A DNA stretch of 64,000 nt from Williamsia serinedens. Its GTDB lineage: Bacteria; Actinomycetota; Actinomycetes; Mycobacteriales; Mycobacteriaceae. The DNA lies in the NCBI RefSeq assembly GCF_024171725.1, contig NZ_JAMTCG010000004.1:496001-560000 (forward strand), read 5' to 3'. A program made the position numbers and the translations under genes. The notes beneath the pieces were generated by a model that saw only the letters and a list, made by a program, of their open reading frames with translations, made no database searches and was not told where the DNA came from. How positions within the stretch are numbered: position 1 is the first letter of the stretch; each line of letters opens with the position of its first letter. Of this stretch, positions 50,555 through 58,472 are shown in pieces.

Positions 50555-51166
50555 ATGTTGTCCCTCGACCATGTCGATCTCGCGATCGACGACCTGTCCC
50601 TCGTCTCCGACCTCACCCTGACCACCGAGCCCGGGACCGTCCTGGCGGTGACCGGCCCCAACGGCAGCGGCAAATCGACCTTGCTGCGATGCATTGCAGG
50701 CCTGCGACCCGTCGACGGCGGCACCATCAGCGTCAGCGGCATCACCGCCGACGAGACCGACCCTCACTTCCGCGGACTCGTCGCCGCCCATCTCGGCGAC
50801 GACGCCGTGTTCCCCGAGCTGACCGTGGCTGAGCACCTCGAACTGCTCTGCGCGACGCGGGGACTCGCGGCCCACATCGGCGACGACCTGCTGGTCACCG
50901 CCGGGATCGACCACCTCGCCGACCGTTTCCCTCACGCGCTCTCCACAGGCCAGCGGGCACGGTTCGATCTCTGCGCGACGATGCTGCCCGGAACGGCGCT
51001 CGTCGTGCTCGACGAGCCCGAAACCGGACTCGACCACGACGGGTGCGCGTGGGTCGCCCGCCTCGTCGGCGCCGCGTGCGACGCCGGATCGGTCGTCGTC
51101 GTCGCCACCCACCGCCCCGAGATGTTCACCGACCTCGCACCGGTCACCCTGGAGATGGGTCGATGA
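50555..51166 (+). CDS. ABC transporter ATP-binding protein
   Basis: A 203-residue ABC ATPase. Walker A G-P-N-G-S-G-K-S-T near residue 34, Q-loop replaced by A-A-H-L-G-D-D near residue 76, a divergent signature L-S-T-G-Q-R-A-R near residue 129, Walker B L-V-V-L-D-E-P near residue 149, and H-loop A-T-H-R near residue 183. This short form is typical of CcmA/ABC-2-like exporters. The permease frame follows directly. Substrate unknown. Confidence 0.85.
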   Translation: MLSLDHVDLAIDDLSLVSDLTLTTEPGTVLAVTGPNGSGKSTLLRCIAGLRPVDGGTISVSGITADETDPHFRGLVAAHLGDDAVFPELTVAEHLELLCATRGLAAHIGDDLLVTAGIDHLADRFPHALSTGQRARFDLCATMLPGTALVVLDEPETGLDHDGCAWVARLVGAACDAGSVVVVATHRPEMFTDLAPVTLEMGR

Positions 51167-51298
51167 CGCGCGGCGACGCGCCCGGCGTGGCCCTCGACCG
51201 TCGTCGGCGCCGGTCTCCTGTGGAACCTGCTCGGACCGAACGTCCTCGGCGGGATCGTCGTCGTATCCGGCGGACTCGTCGGGGCCTGCGTATGGGCG

Positions 51299-52321
51299 GT
51301 GGCGATCACCGTCGGCGTCGTGGGGGTCCCGGCGTGGTGGTGGGGCGCCGTGCGGGTGACCAGGCCACGGATGCGGTGGGCGCTGGCGGGTCCGACCGAT
51401 CGTGGGCCCGCGCTGGGCCGATCTCTGCGTCGCACCCTCGGCGTCGTCGTCGCGTGCGGTGCTGCGGCCGGGTTTGCGGTCGGGGCCCTGACACGCTCGT
51501 CGACGCCATTCGTCGACGTGGGCACCGAAACCGCATCCGGTGCTGTCGCAGCCGCTCTCGTCGTCGCGATCGCCTGTGCCGCGCAGATGCGCCGCAGTGC
51601 CCGCGCCTCGACCACCGCGCGGGCGGTCCATCCGATCGCCCGGTGGCATCGCGACGTCGTGGCGCCCGCCGACGGCCTCGCTGCGACGTCCCGGCTGTTG
51701 CTGCTGACAGCCGACACCGAATTCGTCGACCATGCCCGGCGGGTGCGATGGTGCGCAGGTCGTTCCGCGGCACCGCGTCGTTCGGTCGCGGCCGCGTCGC
51801 CGGTGGCCACGATGCTCCGGGCAGACGTCGTCCGTCTGCGACGCCGGCCTGGGGATCTCGGTGTCTGGACAGCCGTCGTCGCGGTCACGATCGCGGTGGG
51901 CCTGACTACGACGATGCACTCGGTGGCACCGGCGATCGCGGCGCTGCTCGCCTACCGTGCCGGCAGTGCGGTCGCGTCCGGCCTGCGCACCCTCACGACG
52001 ACACCGGCACTCCGCCGTGCCCTGCGAGCGACCGCCACCCAGATCCTGCTCGCGCACGGTGCCATCCCGGCTGTCGCGGTGGTCGGGTGGGCGTGTGTCG
52101 GGATCACCACCATCGGCGGGGTCACCCCGGTCGGGTGGTGCCTCATCGTGATCGGTGCGATCGCCGCGACGGCCCGTCGGGCGACCCGCCCGGAAACGCC
52201 CTGGGACGCACCCGTCTACATCACGGGGCAGGGCGGTGTGGCGCAACCACTTCTGCTGCTGGCACTTCTCCGGGGCCACATCGCGACAGCGGTCGTCGCG
52301 GCACTCGCGTGCGTGGTCTGA
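51299..52321 (+). CDS. ABC transporter permease, N-terminus uncertain
   Basis: A 340-residue membrane protein with about seven hydrophobic segments. The GTG at 51299 is the first start codon in this frame after the ATPase stop, but the frame back to 51167 also encodes membrane-like residues (T-V-V-G-A-G-L-L-W-N-L-L-G). A natural ATG at 51163 overlaps the ATPase stop (ATGA) but is in another frame that loses this sequence. A one-base error or frameshift near 51170-51200 would join them. I infer the true gene starts at 51163. Partner of the ATPase upstream. Confidence 0.6.
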   Translation: MAITVGVVGVPAWWWGAVRVTRPRMRWALAGPTDRGPALGRSLRRTLGVVVACGAAAGFAVGALTRSSTPFVDVGTETASGAVAAALVVAIACAAQMRRSARASTTARAVHPIARWHRDVVAPADGLAATSRLLLLTADTEFVDHARRVRWCAGRSAAPRRSVAAASPVATMLRADVVRLRRRPGDLGVWTAVVAVTIAVGLTTTMHSVAPAIAALLAYRAGSAVASGLRTLTTTPALRRALRATATQILLAHGAIPAVAVVGWACVGITTIGGVTPVGWCLIVIGAIAATARRATRPETPWDAPVYITGQGGVAQPLLLLALLRGHIATAVVAALACVV

Positions 52322-52336
52322 ACCCGAGCTCGGCTC

Positions 52337-53425
52337 TCAGCGCTGGAACCGTCCGGCGAAGGCCCGCAGCGGGAGGTCGGCACTGGTGATGATCCCGGGG
52401 CGGGCCTCGTGCACCGATCGGATCGAGTTGATCGCCGGCAGGCCGGTGACGGTCATGCCGATCGACGCGAAATCGCTCGGGTCGTCGAGCCGCACACCGG
52501 GCTTGGGGAAGATCATGTGCTTGCTGTAGATGTTCGGGTCGCCCTTGATGTGGGTGATGTAGCAGCCCTTGATGTCCCACGCCGGATCGGTGTGCGGTGT
52601 CATCTGCCACTCGAGGTGGGTCTCGACGCGCGGGATCCCGTCGACGATGCCCTGATACTTGATGTAGTTGGCGCCGAGTGAGCCCTTCGGCATGAAGTAC
52701 CACCCGAGGTCGACGTCCTTCGTGCAGGCGCCGAGCTCGTAGGAGAACTTCACCTCGTCGAGCGGGAGATCGAAGGCGTCGGCCATGAGCCGCACGCTGT
52801 CCTCGAACACGGCGGTGTACTTGTACAGCGAGTCGGGGATGGTCGGGTCGTCGATCGGTCGGCCGTAGCCGACTTCCTTCCACGTCTCGACCGAGTGGTG
52901 GCAGGAGACGTCGACCGATTCGGTGACGGTGATGTTCTCGATCTCGGCGACGTCGGCGGTGTGGACGATGCCGAGGATCTGCGCGAGACCGGGGTTCATC
53001 CCGGTGCCGTAAAAGGTGGATCCGCCCTTCTGGCAGGCCTCCTCGAGCACCTGGGTGATCGGCCTGCCCGACGCGTGGCTGTGGTTGGCGTTGCGGTGGT
53101 GCCCGGTGATGAAGTCGGCGGTGGTGACGATGTCGATTCCCGCCTCGAGGACCGGCACATAAAGGTCCTCGTCCGGGAAGACGCCGTGGAACGTCACGAC
53201 ATCCGGCTCAGCGGCGATGATCTCGTCGATGCTGCCCGTGGCGATGACCCCGTTCGGCTCGAGGCCGGCGAGCACGCCGGCGTCCTGACCGATCTTCTCC
53301 GGCGAGTAGCAGTGCACGCCGACCAGCTCGAGGTCGCGGTGGGTGGCGATCCGCTTGATCATCTCGGAGCCGACGTTGCCCGTGGCGACCTGGAACACAC
53401 GGATCGGGGTCGATGTGGTTGTCAT
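52337..53425 (-). CDS. DapB-like NAD(P)-dependent reductase (amine dehydrogenase family)
   Basis: A 362-residue oxidoreductase. The Rossmann N-terminus is R-V-F-Q-V-A-T-G-N-V-G-S-E near residues 9-21, followed by V-G-V-H-C-Y-S and V-V-T-F-H-G-V near residue 76. The rest matches a large actinobacterial group annotated as dihydrodipicolinate reductase-like or NAD(P)H-dependent amine dehydrogenase. It is not DapB itself by length. Located 14 nt past the start-proximal Rieske gene, likely one transcript. Substrate unknown. A steroid- or amine-related role would be a guess. Confidence 0.8.
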   Translation of the reverse strand: MTTTSTPIRVFQVATGNVGSEMIKRIATHRDLELVGVHCYSPEKIGQDAGVLAGLEPNGVIATGSIDEIIAAEPDVVTFHGVFPDEDLYVPVLEAGIDIVTTADFITGHHRNANHSHASGRPITQVLEEACQKGGSTFYGTGMNPGLAQILGIVHTADVAEIENITVTESVDVSCHHSVETWKEVGYGRPIDDPTIPDSLYKYTAVFEDSVRLMADAFDLPLDEVKFSYELGACTKDVDLGWYFMPKGSLGANYIKYQGIVDGIPRVETHLEWQMTPHTDPAWDIKGCYITHIKGDPNIYSKHMIFPKPGVRLDDPSDFASIGMTVTGLPAINSIRSVHEARPGIITSADLPLRAFAGRFQR

Positions 53426-53439
53426 GGTGAGCCTCTCGG

Positions 53440-54459
53440 TCAGCGGGTGGTGTGGGCCCGCGCGGCGGCGACGGGGTCGAAGTCGTCGGGATAGAACTGC
53501 GTCGCCCAGCGTCGGATGGCGGTGAAGCCGGCGAACTCCTTCGGGGACAGAGCCGGCGGGTCGGAGTAGCGCTGGTGCTTCCAGATGTGGACGTCGTTGC
53601 TGAACTGTTCGATGACACCCGCGGCGTGCCGGAGCGCCCGACTGGTGGGTTCCGGGCTGTCGTCACCGGGCTTGCGGCCGATCCAGGTGGTGAACCGCAC
53701 GTCGGACGTGGTCGCGTCGACCGGGGTGACCGCGGTGAGAGTCCTGTTGTCGATCATCCCCCAGCTCTTGGTGCACGCGACGCCGATCCCCGAGTTGATC
53801 GCCTGGACACCGCTGTTGATCTCGTCGGCGGGCACATCGTCGAAAGCGACGGTGAAGTCCACGTAGGACACCGGTGCGTCGAAGTCGTGTCGGGTGAACT
53901 CCGGGACCAGCGGGGTGTCGTGCACGTACTTGAAATGCGCGAAATCGACCCCGTTCTCCATCACGTATTGCGGATGGATCTCGACGCCGGGCTCGTACAG
54001 CGTGCTGTGGCCGTACGCGGGGTAGTAGTCGGCCTCGCTCTTCCCGTCGTCGAACCCGGTGAGCGCCGCGGCGACGCCGAAGTAGGGATCCCGGCGCTGC
54101 TCGTCGTACCAGATGAAGATCGACTCGCTGTGTTCCTCGACCGGATAGGTGCGGATCCTCCGACCCTTGTTCGGACGCTTCTCGTAGGGCACACAGACGT
54201 TGCGGCCCTCGGAGTTCCACTCCCATCCGTGGAACGGGCACCGGATGATCTCCCCGTCCACCGTGCCGCCGAATCCGAGGTGGGCGCCGAGATGTTCGCA
54301 GTAGGCGTCCATGACGGTGGCCTGGCCGGCGGCCGATCGCCAGGCGATCATCTCGGTGTCGAAGTAGTGCATTCGATGCACGGCGCCGACAGCGATCTCG
54401 GCCGACCACGCGACCTGGAACCAGCCGGTCGGCTTCATCGGCAGGGGCGTCTTCGCCAT
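53440..54459 (-). CDS. Rieske non-heme iron oxygenase, KshA-like
   Basis: A 339-residue oxygenase. The Rieske cluster ligands are C-E-H near residue 54 and C-P-F-H near residue 74. The mononuclear iron site is in N-G-V-D-F-A-H-F-K-Y-V-H near residue 170. Overall organisation resembles 3-ketosteroid 9-alpha-hydroxylase oxygenase (KshA) and related bacterial steroid or fatty-ring oxygenases. It needs a KshB-like reductase, not encoded here. Divergent from a TetR gene with a palindrome in the gap, and followed by a DapB-like reductase gene. Confidence 0.85.
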   Translation of the reverse strand: MAKTPLPMKPTGWFQVAWSAEIAVGAVHRMHYFDTEMIAWRSAAGQATVMDAYCEHLGAHLGFGGTVDGEIIRCPFHGWEWNSEGRNVCVPYEKRPNKGRRIRTYPVEEHSESIFIWYDEQRRDPYFGVAAALTGFDDGKSEADYYPAYGHSTLYEPGVEIHPQYVMENGVDFAHFKYVHDTPLVPEFTRHDFDAPVSYVDFTVAFDDVPADEINSGVQAINSGIGVACTKSWGMIDNRTLTAVTPVDATTSDVRFTTWIGRKPGDDSPEPTSRALRHAAGVIEQFSNDVHIWKHQRYSDPPALSPKEFAGFTAIRRWATQFYPDDFDPVAAARAHTTR

Positions 54460-54519
54460 CGGTGTCCTTCCGCTCACGTGCGTGCGACGACCTCGACCAT
54501 AGAAGGGTCTGTGAAAAAA

Positions 54520-54535
54520 AAGACAGAGGTGTCTT
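54520..54535. promoter_or_regulatory. TetR-type operator between the Rieske and TetR genes
   Basis: AAGACA-GAGG-TGTCTT is a perfect inverted repeat in the 105-nt divergent gap, next to an A-run. It probably serves the TetR encoded on its right and represses both genes. Confidence 0.6.
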
Positions 54536-54564
54536 CGAAACACCGTGACCAGTAGTCTTCGGGC

Positions 54565-55191
54565 ATGGTCGAGACGGGCGTGGCGGAACGCCGCGCGAAC
54601 AAGCGCGGCCAGGCGACGCGTGAATCCATGCTCGACGCGGCGCTGCACGCTCTGGCCACCGGCGACCCTGCGTCGGTGTCGGGCAACCGGATCGCCAAGG
54701 ACGCCGGAGCGACGTGGGGCGCGATCAAATACCAGTTCGGGGACATCGACGGCCTGTGGGCAGCGGTCCTGCGGTACACCGCCGAGCGCCGCGGTGACCT
54801 CCCCGCCAGGACAGCCCCGGGCGCGACCCTGCACGAGCGCGTGGCGACGATCGTCGACAACCTGTACGACGGCCTGTCCGGCACCGACTCCCGCGCCATC
54901 GAGACACTGCGCGCGGCGATGCCCCGTGACCGCGACGAGTTCGAGCGCCTGTTCCCGCTCACCGCAGCCGAATTCGCGTCCTGGCGCGAGGCGTGGCTCG
55001 ACACGTGTCGCCGCGCCTTCGCCGGACTCGGCGTCGACCCCGACCGCCTGGCCGAGGTGGCCGCCTTCATCCCGGGCGCCATGCGGGGCATCGTCTCCGA
55101 GCGGCAGCTGGGGTCCTACAGCGACCTCGACCTCGCGCGCACCGGACTCACGAACGCCATCGTGGCCTACCTCGACCCAGGAACGGCCTGA
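54565..55191 (+). CDS. TetR family regulator (Rieske locus)
   Basis: A 208-residue TetR. HTH residues about 15-60: R-E-S-M-L-D-A-A-L-H-A-L-A-T-G and I-A-K-D-A-G-A-T-W-G-A-I-K-Y-Q-F-G-D. Divergent from the Rieske oxygenase gene with a palindrome between, the standard layout of a local repressor. Ligand is probably the oxygenase substrate or product. Confidence 0.82.
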   Translation: MVETGVAERRANKRGQATRESMLDAALHALATGDPASVSGNRIAKDAGATWGAIKYQFGDIDGLWAAVLRYTAERRGDLPARTAPGATLHERVATIVDNLYDGLSGTDSRAIETLRAAMPRDRDEFERLFPLTAAEFASWREAWLDTCRRAFAGLGVDPDRLAEVAAFIPGAMRGIVSERQLGSYSDLDLARTGLTNAIVAYLDPGTA

Positions 55192-55225
55192 CAGAGTCCG
55201 GTGTCGACGGGCCGTCGAAGCCTGA

Positions 55226-55774
55226 TCACCCCTCGCCGATCACACCGGCCACCAACGCCCGCACGGCCGTGGCCTCGTGGTCGGGGGGCAACGGCCACAG
55301 GGCGAGGGCGAGGAACCCGCGGATCAGCCACTGGGCCGAGACGACGTCTCCGGACTCGAGACCCATCAACTCGATCGCGATGCCGATGATCGTCGCTGAC
55401 GCCACCGCAGCCGGCACCGCGCTCTGCAGCCGCCGCGACGTCAGGAGTTGACGAGTCAGCGTGTCGGCGCGTATCTCCCGCAGCGCCGCGGCGATCGCGA
55501 CGACCCCGCGTTCCCGGCCTGACAGCCCCGCGATGCGCTCGGCGACCGCGGTGGTGACGGTCGCGGATGAGATCGTCAGCACGGCCTCGATGATCGCGTC
55601 CTTCCCGCCGACGTGCCGATAGACCGTCGCACGGGAGCAATGGGCGCGACGCGCCAACTCGTTGATGTCGAACCGGTCCACACCGTTCTGCCGGATCATC
55701 GCCGCGGCTTCGCCCAGGAGACGCTCGCGGGCGCGATCCGCTCGATCGTCGTCCACCAGCCAGTCGCGAGTCAC
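55226..55774 (-). CDS. TetR family regulator (P450 locus)
   Basis: A 182-residue TetR. HTH F-D-I-N-E-L-A-R-R-A-H-C-S-R-A-T-V-Y-R-H-V-G-G-K-D near residues 35-60, then a helical ligand domain. The GTG at 55774 is my choice; later starts exist at 55756, and the open frame continues upstream into the P450 N-terminus region, which is unlikely to be coding. Divergent from the P450. TCTCA-TGG-TGAGA at 55777-55789, right by the start, is a possible site. Convergent with the other TetR, 34 nt apart. Confidence 0.72.
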   Translation of the reverse strand: MTRDWLVDDDRADRARERLLGEAAAMIRQNGVDRFDINELARRAHCSRATVYRHVGGKDAIIEAVLTISSATVTTAVAERIAGLSGRERGVVAIAAALREIRADTLTRQLLTSRRLQSAVPAAVASATIIGIAIELMGLESGDVVSAQWLIRGFLALALWPLPPDHEATAVRALVAGVIGEG

Positions 55775-55871
55775 GATCTCATGGTGAGACAGATACTCGG
55801 GATGTCGCAAGGAGGGGGGCCGGTCAGCGCGGCGCGACGAGACGCGCGACGCACCGACCCCGCACAGTGCG

Positions 55872-57116
55872 ATGTCGACATCGCCGACACCGTTGCGCTC
55901 GGGGCTGTACGGCATCCACGCTGGTGACGTGTTCGATCTCGATGATCCCTACCCCGGTCTGCGGCGGCTGACGCAGACCGAGCCCGTGAGCCGCATCGGT
56001 GACTCGTCGTTCTTCACCGTCACCGGCTGGGACCTCATCGCCGAGGCCGTCGCCCGCACCGACGACTTCTCGTCGAATCTCACGGCGACCATGGTCTGGA
56101 AGGAGGACGGGACGGTCGAGGAGTACCCGATCGCCGAACTCGGCTCGCCGATCCACGTCCTGGCCACCGCCGACGACCCCGAGCACAAGGCCCACCGTGC
56201 GGTGGTCATGCCGTCGCTCGTGGCCAAGCGTGTCCGTGCCCTCGAACCGTTCATCGACCACACCCTCGAACGACTGTGGACCGACGGTGTCGACGGGAAC
56301 CGACTCGACTGGATGACCGACGTCGCACAGCGTCTTCCTATGGCGGTGGTGGCCGAACTCCTCGGGTTCCCCACCTACGACATCGACGACCTCGTCCGGT
56401 GGTCGTTCGCCGCGACCATCCTGCTCGACGGCGTCGTCACCGCCGCCGAACTCGAGACCGCGACCGACGCGGTCGGCGAGCTGAGCGTGTACCTCTCCCA
56501 GGCGTTCGACGGCGCGATGGCGAACCCGGGCGAGAACGTCCTGGGCGATCTCGCCCGTCTCGTCGTCGCCGGGACGCTCGACCACGGCACCGCTGTCATG
56601 ATCAGCCTGCAGCTCGTCGCCGCCGGCGCGGAGTCGACCGTCAGCCTCCTCGGGAGCGCCGTGTACCTCCTCGGCAGAAATCCCGATGTGGTCGAGACGA
56701 TCCGCGACGACCGCGATCTCGTGCCGGTGTTCGTCGAGGAGGCGCTCCGTCTCGAGTCCCCGTTCCGTGGGCACTACCGCCACGTCGTGGCCGACACGAC
56801 CCTCGGTGAGGTCGACCTGCCCGCCGGTTCGCATCTCTATCTCATGTGGGGCGCGGCGAACCGGGACCCCGCGACCTTCGACCAGCCCGACGACATCGAC
56901 CTCGATCCGGCCGCACGACGTTCGCACATGGCGTTCGGGAAGGGCTTGCACCTGTGCGTGGGAGCAGCCCTGGCACGCCTCGAGGGACGGGTCGCGATCG
57001 ACCATCTCCTCGACCGGACCCCGAACGGCTTCACCGTCGACACCGAGGACCCCGACTGGGAACGCAGCCTGCTCGTGCGTCGACTCCGTCATCTGCCGGT
57101 GCAGGTCGGTGCCTAG
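55872..57116 (+). CDS. Cytochrome P450
   Basis: A 414-residue bacterial class I P450. Heme loop F-G-K-G-L-H-L-C-V-G with Cys about residue 362, K-helix E-E-A-L-R, and I-helix A-A-G-A-E-S-T, where Glu replaces the more usual Asp and Ser replaces the first Thr. Similar to CYP125/CYP142-like or antibiotic-pathway P450s only in general features, so I assign no subfamily. A SnoaL-like gene overlaps its stop by 8 nt. Electron partners are likely the ferredoxin encoded at 61958-62158 or others. Confidence 0.85.
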   Translation: MSTSPTPLRSGLYGIHAGDVFDLDDPYPGLRRLTQTEPVSRIGDSSFFTVTGWDLIAEAVARTDDFSSNLTATMVWKEDGTVEEYPIAELGSPIHVLATADDPEHKAHRAVVMPSLVAKRVRALEPFIDHTLERLWTDGVDGNRLDWMTDVAQRLPMAVVAELLGFPTYDIDDLVRWSFAATILLDGVVTAAELETATDAVGELSVYLSQAFDGAMANPGENVLGDLARLVVAGTLDHGTAVMISLQLVAAGAESTVSLLGSAVYLLGRNPDVVETIRDDRDLVPVFVEEALRLESPFRGHYRHVVADTTLGEVDLPAGSHLYLMWGAANRDPATFDQPDDIDLDPAARRSHMAFGKGLHLCVGAALARLEGRVAIDHLLDRTPNGFTVDTEDPDWERSLLVRRLRHLPVQVGA

Positions 57117-57558
57117 AGTCCCGGCGTTCTCGGGCATCACGTCTTTGCTGCACGACTACGCACGCCGCCTCGACGCGGGAGACTTCGGCGGCGTGGCGGA
57201 CCTGCTCGCCCGAGCGGAGATCCTGGTGTCCGGCACCGAGATCGGATCCGGGCGGGGCCTCGTCGAGGAGTTCCTGCGGAGCGCCGTGATCATCCACGCC
57301 GACGGGACCCCGCGGACCCGGCACGTCATCGCGCAGCCCGCGATCGACGTCGCGGACAGTTCTCGCGCCACGGTTCGGTCGCAGTACACCGTGCTGCAGG
57401 CGAGTCCTGTCGGGGCACACGTCGTCATGGTCGGGCACCACCACGACGTGATGACGGTCGAGAACGGCGCCTGGCGCTTTGCGAGCCGCGACTACGGCCA
57501 CATCACCTACGTCGGCGACACCTCCCGACATCTCCGCGCCCCGCAGAAGCCTCAGTGA
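57109..57558 (+). CDS. SnoaL-like (NTF2 fold) protein
   Basis: A 149-residue protein. I-T-S-L-L-H-D-Y-A-R-R-L-D-A-G-D-F near residue 10 and T-R-H-V-I-A-Q-P-A-I-D-V near residue 68 fit the SnoaL-like group. G-A-W-R-F-A-S-R-D-Y is the usual end. The GTG at 57109 overlaps the P450 stop, so both are co-translated. It may be a cyclase, isomerase or binding protein for the P450 product. Its end overlaps the convergent SDR by 7 nt. Confidence 0.8.
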   Translation: MPRVPAFSGITSLLHDYARRLDAGDFGGVADLLARAEILVSGTEIGSGRGLVEEFLRSAVIIHADGTPRTRHVIAQPAIDVADSSRATVRSQYTVLQASPVGAHVVMVGHHHDVMTVENGAWRFASRDYGHITYVGDTSRHLRAPQKPQ

Positions 57559-58472
57559 TCGGCGGACGCCCGACCGACGACCTCGGGGCCGGACACGGCC
57601 GCCATCGCCTGCCCCACCTGGGCGAGCGTCATCGGCGGGGTCTCGACATGGTCGGCGTAGGCGAGCAGCTGCAACTCGGCCGGCGCGTAGCGCCCGATGA
57701 AGTTGCCTGCCGCACTGAACACCTCGCCGGTGATCGGCGCGGACATCCGGGACAGCAGCTGTGCGTACGTGCTCGTCACGTACGCCGCCGGGGCGGGATC
57801 GGCTGCAGCGGCGTGTGTCCCGGCATCCAGGATCCCTCGGTCCCGCAGGCCGTCGATGTGGCGGTGGTAGTCCTCACCGGTCGACAACCGCGTGCGTGCG
57901 CCGGGCATGACGACGTTCACCCGCACCCCGAGATGCCGGAGATCTGCGGCCGCGGCCAGCGCGAGGCCCGTGACCCCGGCCTTGGCGGCCGGATACGCCG
58001 ACCCGCCGAAGATCCCCAGCGCCGCGGCGGATCCGCTGAGGACGATCGATCCTCCGCCGCCCTCGGCCAGGACCGGCGCCGCGGCCCGGGTCACCTCGAA
58101 AGCGCTGGTGAGATGGCTTGCCACGACGTCGGCGAACACCTCGGAGTCCATGGAGAGCACCGACGACCCCGGCGGCTCGGCGATTCCCGCGCAGTTCGCC
58201 ACACCGTCGAGGCGACCGAACGACTCGACCGCGGTCCGGACCAGCGCGTGCGCCACCGCGGCATCGGAGGCACTGCCGACGACCGGCTCCGCCCGACCGC
58301 CCGACGACCGGATCGCCTCGACCGTCGCCTCGACGACGTACCGATCACGGCCGTTCACGACGACGGCCGCACCGAGCTCCGCGAGACGCACCACCAGCGC
58401 GGCCCCGATCCCACGGCTGGACCCGGCGACGGCGAAGACCTGTCCCGACAACGTGTCGGGGGCGTCGGTCAC
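57552..58472 (-). CDS. Short-chain dehydrogenase/reductase (SDR)
   Basis: A 306-residue SDR. Rossmann motif A-G-S-S-R-G-I-G-A-A near residue 16, N-C-A-G near residue 93, and the active-site S-G-S-A-A and Y-P-A-A-K near residues 143-160. The C-terminal extension is longer than in classical SDRs, as in the bifunctional-enzyme-like SDRs of fatty-acid beta-oxidation. GTG overlaps the acyl-CoA synthetase stop (GTGA), so it follows CoA activation in the same transcript. Confidence 0.85.
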   Translation of the reverse strand: MTDAPDTLSGQVFAVAGSSRGIGAALVVRLAELGAAVVVNGRDRYVVEATVEAIRSSGGRAEPVVGSASDAAVAHALVRTAVESFGRLDGVANCAGIAEPPGSSVLSMDSEVFADVVASHLTSAFEVTRAAAPVLAEGGGGSIVLSGSAAALGIFGGSAYPAAKAGVTGLALAAAADLRHLGVRVNVVMPGARTRLSTGEDYHRHIDGLRDRGILDAGTHAAAADPAPAAYVTSTYAQLLSRMSAPITGEVFSAAGNFIGRYAPAELQLLAYADHVETPPMTLAQVGQAMAAVSGPEVVGRASADH

